Below are positions 53,414-61,695 of a stretch of DNA of 64,000 nt, one piece after another. The notes beneath the pieces were generated by a model. The model saw only the letters and a program-made list of their open reading frames with translations. It had not been told where the DNA came from and searched no databases. The number at the start of each line of letters is the position of its first letter. The first letter of the stretch is position 1. This DNA is from Alphaproteobacteria bacterium (lineage in GTDB: Bacteria; Pseudomonadota; Alphaproteobacteria; Caulobacterales; Parvularculaceae): positions 35,455-99,454 of the forward strand of contig JAUHYK010000003.1 of NCBI GenBank assembly GCA_030426465.1. Direction: 5' to 3'. A program made the position numbers and the translations under genes.

Positions 53414-54070
53414 ATGACCACACCGCCAAAAGAAACCGCTCTTGAACAACGCGGCGCTGAAGGCGCGAAAATGTATTCGCCGTCCACAGCCCGCAATCGC
53501 GATCTAATTCGCGATGTGTTTCTGCAAACCATGCCCCGGGAAGGAGAAATCCTCGAAATCGGCGGCGGCACGGGCGAGCACGCCGTTCACCTCGCCGGCG
53601 CCTTGCCGCAGGTCAACTGGTTTACGGGTGACCCGGATGAAACGGCCAGAGCCTCTATCGCGGCATGGATCGCCGGCGCCAAACTAGACAATCTGCACGG
53701 CCCTCACGCGATTGATGTCACCACGCCCGACTGGAACTCAACACTCGCCGCCCCATTTGATGGCGTTGTCTCCATCAACATGATCCACATCGCCCCTTTC
53801 GCCGCGGCGGAAGGACTATTCGCTGGCGCAGGAAGGCTGTTGCGGCCCGGCGGGAAACTTTTTCTTTACGGACCATTTTCTAGAAAGGGCGTTCACACCG
53901 CGCCGTCAAACGAAGCCTTCGATCACAGCCTTAAATCGCGAAATCCGGAATGGGGCGTGCGCGACCTGGAACATGGCATTGAACCGCTTGCCAAGGAAAA
54001 CTCCCTCACCCTTGAGAGGGTTGTGGAAATGCCGGCGAATAATTTCTCCGTGATCTTCCGGAAAAACTGA
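53414..54070 (+). CDS. DUF938 SAM-dependent methyltransferase-like protein
   Basis: 218 residues. DUF938 family: MYSPSTARNRDLIRDVF near 20-36, SAM motif I EILEIGGGTGEHAVHLA (44-60), INMIHIAPF, and LRPGGKLFLYGPF, typical. Homologues are methyltransferases of unknown substrate. Start ATG 53414 has AAGGCACGGACA. It is 10 bases after the radical SAM stop, so the two are coupled. Confidence 0.86.
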   Translation: MTTPPKETALEQRGAEGAKMYSPSTARNRDLIRDVFLQTMPREGEILEIGGGTGEHAVHLAGALPQVNWFTGDPDETARASIAAWIAGAKLDNLHGPHAIDVTTPDWNSTLAAPFDGVVSINMIHIAPFAAAEGLFAGAGRLLRPGGKLFLYGPFSRKGVHTAPSNEAFDHSLKSRNPEWGVRDLEHGIEPLAKENSLTLERVVEMPANNFSVIFRKN

Positions 54071-54316
54071 CAAAGACGATTTGAATCAGCCCCTTCTTTT
54101 CCCCACAGCCCCAGGCGAAAGAATGTGGAAAAGAATGATTCGACGAAAGTCAATTCTTCGGTATCCTGATCATGTTTCGCGGCTCTACCGGCCATTCACA
54201 GTACATGCCTAGCCGAGGGTGGAACGAGCAAACGAAACGATGCGCTAGCCCGGATGCGACGCTCAGAAGCATACCGGACAAGACAAAACCGATAGGCGGG
54301 ATTTGTCGCGCGTGGC
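54071..54316 (+). other. Left part of the long gap before the MFS gene
   Basis: 246 bases, part of the 725-base gap 54071-54795. A 65-codon frame (54172-54366) has no RBS and runs into the RNA-like region. A GATTCGACG string (54139-54147) and CATGCC (54207-54212) recalled tmRNA to me but no tag or tRNA-like ends are present. It may be the 5' part of the RNA candidate. Nothing certain. Confidence 0.4.
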
Positions 54317-54692
54317 CGGACCTGAGCGGTCCGCCCCTGAACGAAACGCCGAAAGGCAGATCGTGAACCGGGGGACTGGCATCGCCGTGAACAGCGGGCA
54401 AGCTGTAAATCGGCGCGCGGCGTCAACATCATGCGACAGCGCAAGCTGGCGCGTTGGAAAAGGCGGCGCGGATCTGAAGGACGCATGGCGGCGGACATGG
54501 CGAAACGCAAATTGCCGGCAGCCACGACCCGAGTTATGCGCCCGATAGGTCTAGCGGTTGAAGATATTGGCGGTAACGTCTGTATCTAACGGTCGCACTG
54601 GAGAGCATCTGAATTCTCACTGGATTGGGGTGTGCTCCGGATTTTCCGCGAAAGCGGGAAGAAAGGGCGTCGCGCAAGCGTCGCCCTTTTTT
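54317..54692 (+). ncRNA. Candidate structured RNA with terminator
   Basis: Nested hairpins in series: CGGACC/GGTCCG (54317-54333), CCCCTG/CGGGGG (54334-54339 with 54369-54374) enclosing GCC-GAAA-GGC, CGCCG/CGGCG (54383-54387 with 54411-54415) enclosing ACAGC/GCTGT, CAGC-GCAA-GCTG (54437-54448), CCGC-GAAA-GCGG (54646-54657), and a final terminator 54662-54692. Repeated GNRA loops are typical of large functional RNAs. Its 5' end is unknown; I could not fit it to tmRNA, RNase P, SRP RNA or a group II intron. Confidence 0.4.
54662..54692 (+). terminator. Terminator of the RNA-like region
   Basis: AAAGGGCG and CGCCCTTT (54662-54669 with 54682-54689), inner CGC-GCAA-GCG, with TTTTTT (54687-54692) at the end. 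Plus-strand direction. Nothing translatable with an RBS precedes it, so it supports a noncoding transcript. Confidence 0.88.
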
Positions 54693-54795
54693 GTTGTACT
54701 CAAAACATAATCTCTACCGGTCAAATCCAACGCGACCACATTCTCTGACCGGCGCCCCCTAGGCGTCGACGGTCAAAAACCTGTATAGGGCCGAC

Positions 54796-56070
54796 ATGGC
54801 CCGGACCATCCGCACCCTTGCCGCCCTGCTCATCGCGGCGTTTTTCCTCATCGTCGGCAATGGCCTCCAGGGGACGCTCTTATCCGTCCGCGGCAATATG
54901 GAAGGCTTCCCACTGGTGCTGGTTGGCCTCCTCATGTCCGCCTATTTCGTGGGCTTCATGGCTGGCTGTCAGTTCGCGCCAGGCATGGTCAAACGCGTCG
55001 GCCATATCCGCGCTTTCACTGCCCTCGCCTCCATCGCCTCAGCGGCAGCCCTTGCTTATGCCCTAGCCGTGGAACCCGTATTCTGGCTGGCCTTGCGCGT
55101 GATCACAGGCTTTGCGCTGGCCGGGCTCTACATGATCATTGAGAGCTGGATCAACGAGGCTGTCGACAATGAACAGCGCGGACGCACACTCGCGGTTTAC
55201 CGGCTGGTCGACCTCTCAGCCGCCACTATCGGCCAGGCGATGATCGCGCTTGCCGCGCCCACTGCCTTTACACTGTTTGCTATTGTCTCGATCCTGATCT
55301 CCCTCGCCCTTGTGCCGGTCGCCATGACGACCTCGGCGCAGCCGCGCCCCATCACCAGCGCCAAGCTCGAGCTCGGAAAGCTTTTTCGCATCTCGTCCCT
55401 CGCGGCCGTCGGATGCCTCGCCGTCGGCGGCGCCAATGGGGCCTTCTGGGCGGTCGGCGCCGTCTATGTCCAGGAACTCGGCTACCCGGTCACCACGGTC
55501 GCGATTTTCATGACGACGGTCGTCATCGCGGGCGCGCTGGTGCAAATGCCGCTAGGCCTTATCTCTGATCGCCTTGACCGGCGCATTGTCGTCGTTGCAA
55601 CGGCTGCCTTGTGTTCTGCCGCAGGCGCCTTTCTGGCCCTCGTTGGCGGCGCCTCCAGTGAGATGCTGCTATATGGCGGCTTTGCATTCGGCTTTACGGC
55701 GATGCCGATTTTCGGCCTTTGCGTCGCGCACGCCAATGACCGCGCCGAGCCGCACGAATATGTAACGCTCGCGGCGGGGCTTTTATGGCTTTATGGCGCG
55801 GGCGCCGTCGCAGGCCCCGTGATCGCGCCCGTGGTCATGAATGCATTCGGGCCCAAAGCGCTCTTCATTCACACCAGCGCCATTTACGGCGCGCTTGTCG
55901 TGTTTGGCCTCTTCCGGATCCTGGTTCGCGACGCCGCGCCGCAGAAAAATCGCGAAGCCTATGTTTCTGTGCCGCGCACGTCACCAACTGTTTTCGAAAT
56001 CGATCCGCGCGGGGAACATGAAGAAGAGAGCGGCGAAGACGGCGTCAGCGAAAATGCTTCGACAGTTTAA
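54796..56070 (+). CDS. MFS transporter (YcaD-like)
   Basis: 424 residues, 12 membrane helices. MFS signature variants: GLISDRLDRRIVV between helices 8 and 9-equivalent, RVITGFALAGLYMIIESWINE in the N-half, typical of the YcaD/YbjJ branch with an IESW motif. Acidic C-terminal tail. Probably a proton-coupled exporter. Its end overlaps the convergent dcd gene by 26 bases. Substrate unknown. Start ATG has GGGCCGAC upstream, weak. Confidence 0.85.
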   Translation: MARTIRTLAALLIAAFFLIVGNGLQGTLLSVRGNMEGFPLVLVGLLMSAYFVGFMAGCQFAPGMVKRVGHIRAFTALASIASAAALAYALAVEPVFWLALRVITGFALAGLYMIIESWINEAVDNEQRGRTLAVYRLVDLSAATIGQAMIALAAPTAFTLFAIVSILISLALVPVAMTTSAQPRPITSAKLELGKLFRISSLAAVGCLAVGGANGAFWAVGAVYVQELGYPVTTVAIFMTTVVIAGALVQMPLGLISDRLDRRIVVVATAALCSAAGAFLALVGGASSEMLLYGGFAFGFTAMPIFGLCVAHANDRAEPHEYVTLAAGLLWLYGAGAVAGPVIAPVVMNAFGPKALFIHTSAIYGALVVFGLFRILVRDAAPQKNREAYVSVPRTSPTVFEIDPRGEHEEESGEDGVSENASTV

Positions 56071-57142
56071 GACCCTGACCCTGATAGTTTGACTTCACGG
56101 CCTCGCCGTAAAGCCGCTCAGGGCGCGCAGACATTTTCTCATAGACCAGACGCGCAACAAGCTGACCGTCCTCAAGAACAAACGGCGCGTCATGACTGCG
56201 GACTTCGAGGACGCCGCGGGACCCGTTTGCGCCGCCGCCGCTCCAACCAAAGCCGGGGTCGAAAAACCCCGCATAATGCACCCGAAACTCACCAAGACCC
56301 GGGCTGATGGGCGTCATCTCCGCCGCATAATCAGGCGGCACGGCCAGCGCTTCTTTCGAGGCGAGAATATAAAACTCGTCAGGATCGAGAATAATAAAAC
56401 CTGACGCCGGGGCCGCTATCGGCTCGAAAAAGTCATGACGCTCGAGCGCGCCGACCTTGTCGACATCGATCAGCGCCGAATGGCGTCGAGCGCGCCAGCC
56501 GATGAGGCCGTCGCCTGCGCACAGCGCCACCGAGAGCCCAAGCCCGCCGGCGATATCCGCAGCGCCATCAACCAACGGCGATGTTTCATTCAATCGCTTC
56601 AACGCTGCATCATCCAGCCGGCACTCACCAAATTTGAGGCGAAGCTGGTTCAGGCTCGACCCGGCGCGCGCGAGGATTGAAAACGTCCGTGGACTGATTT
56701 CTGCATAAAGCGGACCCTCATAGCCTGCAGGGATTTCATCGAAGGCGGCGCCATGATCGGTAACGAGCCGCACAAAGACATCAATGCGGCCGGTGGAGCT
56801 TTTCGGATTGGCGGCGCCTCCAAGCCCTTTTGGCAGCGCCAGCCTTTCATTCAGCTCGACGAGATAAACGCAGCCCCGCTCAAATACGGCGCCGGCGGAA
56901 AGGTCGATTTCCTGCATGGCGAGACCGTCAGCGAGGCGCGCGGCCACTGTGCGCGCACGCGAGGGAAGAAAGGATGCGCGCACCCGCCATGCGCGAGGCG
57001 ACAAAGTGAGGTCAAGGCTCGCCGGCTGCAGGCGCGTGGGATGCGCCCCCACAATCACGCCGCTATCCATCAGCGCGGCGATCGTCTGCGATGCGAGCAC
57101 GCCATCCGCCAGAGTCTTCATGAGTGTTAATACATCCGTCAT
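56045..57142 (-). CDS. dcd: dCTP deaminase, long alphaproteobacterial form
   Basis: 365 residues from ATG 57142. Tandem dUTPase/dCTP-deaminase-fold protein: LQPASLDLTLSPRAWRV and ANPKSSTGRIDVFVRLV near the N-half, and the second repeat with GFFDPGFG and VLEVRSHDAPF. The family (2'-deoxycytidine 5'-triphosphate deaminase) makes dUTP from dCTP. The shorter start MKTLADGV (57121 area) is an option. Convergent overlap of 26 bases with the MFS gene. Confidence 0.92.
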   Translation of the reverse strand: MTDVLTLMKTLADGVLASQTIAALMDSGVIVGAHPTRLQPASLDLTLSPRAWRVRASFLPSRARTVAARLADGLAMQEIDLSAGAVFERGCVYLVELNERLALPKGLGGAANPKSSTGRIDVFVRLVTDHGAAFDEIPAGYEGPLYAEISPRTFSILARAGSSLNQLRLKFGECRLDDAALKRLNETSPLVDGAADIAGGLGLSVALCAGDGLIGWRARRHSALIDVDKVGALERHDFFEPIAAPASGFIILDPDEFYILASKEALAVPPDYAAEMTPISPGLGEFRVHYAGFFDPGFGWSGGGANGSRGVLEVRSHDAPFVLEDGQLVARLVYEKMSARPERLYGEAVKSNYQGQGLKLSKHFR

Positions 57143-57286
57143 CGGGCCCGTTTGCCTCCCACAAGCGCCAATAGCAAGTGGTTTAACGTGCACGCCCCGC
57201 CAGCTTTTCCCCGCCTCGTTGAAATTGCATTCATTGTCTGGCGCATTGCAACGACGCAGCATAGATTGTGCAAAAAGGGGATAGTC

Positions 57287-57727
57287 ATGGAGTTGCAGGG
57301 CGGCGCGATGTCTAGGGGAGAGCGCAGCGGCGAGGATTATGAAAGCGTGACGCGGGGCATCCGCGTCAGCGTGACCCCGCGTTTTCTGGAAGATCAGTCA
57401 GATCCTGACGAACCGCGCTATGTCTGGGCCTATACAGTCCGCATTAACAATGAATCCGAAACGCCCGTACAACTGCGCACGCGGTACTGGCGGATCACGG
57501 ATTCGCGCGGCCAGACTGACGTTGTCGCGGGCGACGGCGTAGTCGGTGAACAGCCTGTGATCCGTCCGGGCGAAGGGTTTGAATACACCTCCGGCGCGCC
57601 GCTGGCGACGCCGTCCGGCCTGATGGTCGGCGCTTATGGCATGGAGGCCGCCGGCGGCGAGACCTTTGACGTCGATATCCCCGCTTTCTCCCTCGACAGC
57701 CCCCATGAAATGCGCCAAGTCCATTAG
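57287..57727 (+). CDS. apaG: ApaG protein
   Basis: 146 residues. ApaG fibronectin-like domain: RYVWAYTVRINNESETPVQLRTRYWRITDS split over 40-70, GVVGEQPVIRPGEGFEYTSG, typical; the family is linked to Co2+/Mg2+ tolerance. ATG 57287 follows AAAAAGGGG. Divergent from dcd by 144 bases. Followed by trkH after 40 bases, so perhaps one operon. Upstream frame is open but lacks an RBS. Confidence 0.9.
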   Translation: MELQGGAMSRGERSGEDYESVTRGIRVSVTPRFLEDQSDPDEPRYVWAYTVRINNESETPVQLRTRYWRITDSRGQTDVVAGDGVVGEQPVIRPGEGFEYTSGAPLATPSGLMVGAYGMEAAGGETFDVDIPAFSLDSPHEMRQVH

Positions 57728-57767
57728 CAGCCTGCCCTCTTTCGGGCGTCGCTGACGAACGCCATTC

Positions 57768-59243
57768 ATGCTGAATTTCCGCCCCGTCTTGCTGGTTACA
57801 GGCGCGCTTGTAGCCGCGCTGGGCGTGACGATGCTGATTCCCATGATTGCAGACCTCCTCGCCACGGCGGAAGTCCACCGCGCGGACTGGTCCGCTTTCG
57901 CCATCGGCGCCTCTGCGTCCGTCCTGATCGGCGGCGGCGCGGCGGCGGCGAGCTGGGGGCGGATTGAAACCATCTCGCTGCGCGAAGGTTTTCTGCTGAC
58001 CTCGGCGAGCTGGCTGGCGATTGTTGTCTTCTCCGCGATCCCGCTGGCGATTGGCGAGATGGAGCTTTCCTACACAGATGCTTTTTTCGAAGCGATGTCC
58101 GGCATCACCACAACAGGCTCTACGGTTGTCAGCGGCCTTGACGATGCGCCGCCGGGCTTTTTGCTGTGGCGCTCGATGCTGCAATGGTTCGGCGGCGTCG
58201 GCGTCATCATCATGGCCTTCGCCGTTTTGCCGGCGCTCAAAATCGGCGGCATGCAGATTTTCAAAAACGAAGCCTGGGACACATCGGAAAAGTTTATCGC
58301 CAACGCCGCGCAATATTCGCTCGGCCTCAGCGGCATCTATATGTTTTTCACCATCGCCTGTTTCATCGCGCTCTGGGGCTTTGGCATGCCCGCTTTTGAC
58401 GCGCTAAATCATGCGCTGACAGCGATTTCCACCGGCGGGTTTTCAACCAAGGACGCGTCTGTCGGCGCGTTCCTGACTGTGGGCCGTGCGCCGCTGGACC
58501 TCGTCATCACAGTGTTTATGGTGATCGGCTCCCTGCCTTTCGGGATCTTCCTGATCGTGATCATGCGCGGCGCCTGGAAAAGATTGTTCACGGACAGTCA
58601 GATCCGTTTCTTTGCGCTGACCATACTCGTGCTGACTCTCGCCGTCATGGTCGATGTCATCGAGGCCTTTGGCCATCTGGGACTGTTCACCGCTTTCCGC
58701 ATGGCGATTTTCAACGTCGTTTCCATTCTGACGGGCACCGGCTACGCCACAACGGACTATGACGACTGGGGTCCGTTCGCGGTCGCCTTCTTTTTCTGCA
58801 TCATGTTTGTGGGCGGTTGCGCGGGCTCGACATCCTGCGGGATGAAAATTTTCCGCTTTCAGGTCGCGCTCGCGGCGCTCGTGCTATATGCCCGCCGCCT
58901 TGCGCATCCCAATGGCGTCTTCGTTGCGCGCTATAACGGACACCCGCTCACTAACGAGGTGTTCGTTTCGGTGCTGAGCTTTTTCTTTGTCTATTTCGCG
59001 ATCTTCGCCACGCTCGCCGTGTTTTTGTCCGGGCTCGGCCTCGACACCCTGACGGCGATTTCCTCCGCGGGCACGGCGGTCGCCAATGTCGGTCCCGGGC
59101 TTGGCGATATTGTCGGCCCGGCGGGCAATTTCGCCACCCTGCCCGACGCTGCGAAATGGGCGATGTCCGTCGGCATGCTGCTTGGCCGGCTCGAATTTTT
59201 CACCGTGCTTGTCCTGTTTTCGCCAGCGTTCTGGCGAGGTTAA
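57768..59243 (+). CDS. trkH: TrkH-family potassium uptake protein
   Basis: 491 residues, about 10 membrane helices with four P-loops: GITTTGSTV, STGGFSTKD, TGTGYATTDY and SSAGTAVANVGPG, the selectivity filter repeats. K+ uptake with a TrkA-type regulator, which is not in the window. ATG 57768 after a 40-base gap from apaG. C-terminal FSPAFWRG is typical. Well-supported. Confidence 0.93.
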   Translation: MLNFRPVLLVTGALVAALGVTMLIPMIADLLATAEVHRADWSAFAIGASASVLIGGGAAAASWGRIETISLREGFLLTSASWLAIVVFSAIPLAIGEMELSYTDAFFEAMSGITTTGSTVVSGLDDAPPGFLLWRSMLQWFGGVGVIIMAFAVLPALKIGGMQIFKNEAWDTSEKFIANAAQYSLGLSGIYMFFTIACFIALWGFGMPAFDALNHALTAISTGGFSTKDASVGAFLTVGRAPLDLVITVFMVIGSLPFGIFLIVIMRGAWKRLFTDSQIRFFALTILVLTLAVMVDVIEAFGHLGLFTAFRMAIFNVVSILTGTGYATTDYDDWGPFAVAFFFCIMFVGGCAGSTSCGMKIFRFQVALAALVLYARRLAHPNGVFVARYNGHPLTNEVFVSVLSFFFVYFAIFATLAVFLSGLGLDTLTAISSAGTAVANVGPGLGDIVGPAGNFATLPDAAKWAMSVGMLLGRLEFFTVLVLFSPAFWRG

Positions 59244-59341
59244 GGAAGCGGATTACCCGCTCGCACCCATCCGGCTTATTTTCCTGTTGCGCCTTCTCGA
59301 TTATCCCAGATAGGCTTTCGCCGGGGTCAAGGGAGGGGCGG

Positions 59342-60616
59342 ATGAGCTTAAGCAAGGTTCTGGCTTGCCTGACAATTGCAGGCGGCGTTTTAGGAAGCAG
59401 TGTGCAGGCGCAAGGTCTCACCGCTTCCAGTCCAGGTTTTCATTTTTTCTATAAACCCGGCGCGACAATGGCGGATCATAATGATGCGCTGGTCGCCTGC
59501 ACTGTCGCGATACGCGGCATGATCAACGGCAGCGACGCCATGACGGGCATCTCAGCAGCCACAGGCGGCGGACTTTTAGGCGCCATTGTCGGCGGCGTCA
59601 TCGACAATAATGAAAACCGTCAGGGCGCAGCGGCGAATATGGAAAACTGCATGGCCTTGCGCGGCTGGAGCGTTGTTGGCCTGACCGAAGAACAAGGCAA
59701 AGCGCTCGAGGCCTGGGACGATGACCCTCCGAGATTGCGCGAAGAGTTGAAACCCTTTGTGGAAGCGCCAACAGCGCCCGGCGTTCTTCATCGCGGGCCA
59801 TTTGCAAACGAACTCGCCATTGGCGGCTTCCGTATTCGAGAAGCTGAGGACCTTGAAGAAGTCTCCTTGAGCCGCCGCGCAGTGGAAGACATGACTGACG
59901 CCGCACTAGACGCTGCGGGCGAGCTTAGACCGCCCAAACCGCCCAAGGGGGTGAAAGCGCCTAAGCCGGTCAAAGCAGTAAAGGAAAAAGACATCGCCGC
60001 CGTCAGCGAAGACAGGGGACAAATTATTTTGAGCATGGTCGGAGGGCGCACCGACCTGAATATGCACAGCATTATTTTTCAGCGCCTTGATGAAAACGGA
60101 GCAGAGGTCGTTTACGATGGCGAACCGATCAGCGTGACGCTTGGCGGCAACCTCACCCCGAAAATTCGAAAAACCAAAGAGGACGATATACGCCGTTACG
60201 ACTTTCTCGCGGAAATTCCGCCGGGAATCTGGAAAATGGCGACAATCAATTGGGGCGCCTTCGCCGCGGATCTCTGTTTTGGCGCGCCAGCCTTTATCAT
60301 ACATGATGGTGAAACGCTGTTTCTTGGTACATTGGAGTTGCCTGACGATGGCGGCTATCCGCTCGACCAGTCCGATCTAAGCGTCGCGCGCGAGATCTTG
60401 GAGCCGCTGCCCGCACTGGCCGATCGCGTCAAAGTCGCCGCGCTGACAAACGGTTTCACATCGGATTGCTTCGGTTCATATGTGTATGCATATGAACAAC
60501 CCGGCGCGCCGTTCGTTGATCAAGCACCCGATACAGACACGATTGCCGTTGAAGCCGTAGACGGCGCCATGCCTGAAGTTGACGAAGTCGAAGGCGGGGC
60601 TGATGAGACAGAATAA
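59342..60616 (+). CDS. Exported glycine-zipper-containing protein, unknown
   Basis: 424 residues. Signal peptide (1-22). A glycine-rich hydrophobic stretch GGGLLGAIVGGVIDNN near 70-85 is a likely glycine zipper; then a Cys-containing helix NCMALRGW, a PPKPPKGVKAPKPVKAVKEKD Pro/Lys linker (split over 185-205), and beta-rich C-terminal domain. ATG 59342 follows AAGGGAGGGGCGG, a strong site; longer frame upstream is not needed. Follows trkH by 98 bases. No family recognised. Confidence 0.74.
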   Translation: MSLSKVLACLTIAGGVLGSSVQAQGLTASSPGFHFFYKPGATMADHNDALVACTVAIRGMINGSDAMTGISAATGGGLLGAIVGGVIDNNENRQGAAANMENCMALRGWSVVGLTEEQGKALEAWDDDPPRLREELKPFVEAPTAPGVLHRGPFANELAIGGFRIREAEDLEEVSLSRRAVEDMTDAALDAAGELRPPKPPKGVKAPKPVKAVKEKDIAAVSEDRGQIILSMVGGRTDLNMHSIIFQRLDENGAEVVYDGEPISVTLGGNLTPKIRKTKEDDIRRYDFLAEIPPGIWKMATINWGAFAADLCFGAPAFIIHDGETLFLGTLELPDDGGYPLDQSDLSVAREILEPLPALADRVKVAALTNGFTSDCFGSYVYAYEQPGAPFVDQAPDTDTIAVEAVDGAMPEVDEVEGGADETE

Positions 60617-60631
60617 GTCTCTAACTCAGCT

Positions 60632-61513
60632 CTATAGCGACGTCGTATTAAAGGTGTCGCAGGCGTCGACGCTGCCGGAACGGTAGCCTTGTGTAAACCA
60701 GCGCTGGCGCTGCGCCGACGAGCCATGGGTGAATTTTTCCGGCTGCACTTCCTGGCCTGCGCCGCGCTGTAGCGCGTCATCGCCGATGACTTCCGCCGCC
60801 TTGAGACCTTCGGCGATGTCGCCCTCATCGAGAAACTGCCCCATCCTGTCGGCGTAGTGGGCCCAGACGCCAGCATAGCAATCGGCCTGCAGCTCCATCA
60901 TCACCTGATAGCCATTTGCCTCGGCTTCGCCGCGGGCGCGTTGCTGCGCCGTGCGGACCTTGTTGGAGATGCCCGTCACCGTTTGCACATGGTGACCAAC
61001 CTCGTGGGCGATCACATAGGCCGCTGCGAAATCGCCCGGCGCGCCAAAGCGCTGCGCCAACTCGCGGAAGAACCCTACATCCAGATAAAGTTTCTGATCA
61101 GCGGGACAGTAAAACGGCCCGGTGCCGGAAGACGCAAAGCCGCAACCCGACTGCGTATTGCCGGAAAACATGACGAGCGTAGGCTCGGGATAGTCGGACC
61201 CTGCCTCCTCAAAAAGGCGCGACCAGACATCTTCAGTTTCCGCCAGCACGGCGCGCACGAATTGCGAGGATTCGTCATCAATCGGCTCAGCCTGTTGTTG
61301 ACCAACGCCGCCGCCCTGCAAAAGGGCCATGGGATTGACCCCGGCCATGTAGAGGCCAACGCCGATAACCCCCACAAAAAGGAGCCCGCGAATGCCGAAG
61401 CGACCGATGATCAAGCGGAGTAGCATGAGAAGGATCCCGGCGCCGCCGGCAGCCGCCGCGCCGCGGCGGTCTTCCACATTGCGGCTCTGACGCCGTCCCT
61501 GCCATTTCACCAT
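60632..61513 (-). CDS. ypfJ: YpfJ-type neutral zinc metallopeptidase
   Basis: 293 residues. N-terminal membrane helix (about 40-58), then zinc peptidase domain with H170-E171-x2-H174 (HEVGHHV) and the family PTLVMFSGNTQSGCG and FYCPADQKLYLD motifs; a downstream Glu completes zinc ligation in the LQADCYAGVWA helix. GGGAG site before the ATG. Likely anchored in the inner membrane facing the periplasm. Substrates unknown. Confidence 0.9.
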   Translation of the reverse strand: MVKWQGRRQSRNVEDRRGAAAAGGAGILLMLLRLIIGRFGIRGLLFVGVIGVGLYMAGVNPMALLQGGGVGQQQAEPIDDESSQFVRAVLAETEDVWSRLFEEAGSDYPEPTLVMFSGNTQSGCGFASSGTGPFYCPADQKLYLDVGFFRELAQRFGAPGDFAAAYVIAHEVGHHVQTVTGISNKVRTAQQRARGEAEANGYQVMMELQADCYAGVWAHYADRMGQFLDEGDIAEGLKAAEVIGDDALQRGAGQEVQPEKFTHGSSAQRQRWFTQGYRSGSVDACDTFNTTSL

Positions 61514-61695
61514 GTTTTCGTCTCCCGCCCGAGCCCGTTAACCCTGAAACTGGACCGCCAATAAGCCCCAAAGAGCAGCGCCTGTCGAGACCGAAACCCG
61601 CCCTGAACCCAAAGGGTTCCGGGCTCACCTTGACTTGCCGCCGCCGCCATAGGACTTTCTGCCCTGCCTATTGGGGGGACGTCGGGGGTTGTTTC

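Noticed and set aside
54172-54366. 65-codon frame in the long gap as a gene
   Set aside because: No ribosome site, and it overlaps the structured-RNA candidate; composition is not gene-like.
54071-54695. tmRNA or RNase P RNA in the long gap
   Set aside because: GATTCGACG and CATGCC recall tmRNA, but no tag ending in hydrophobic Ala residues and no T-arm/acceptor pair are present; the RNase P core strings are absent.
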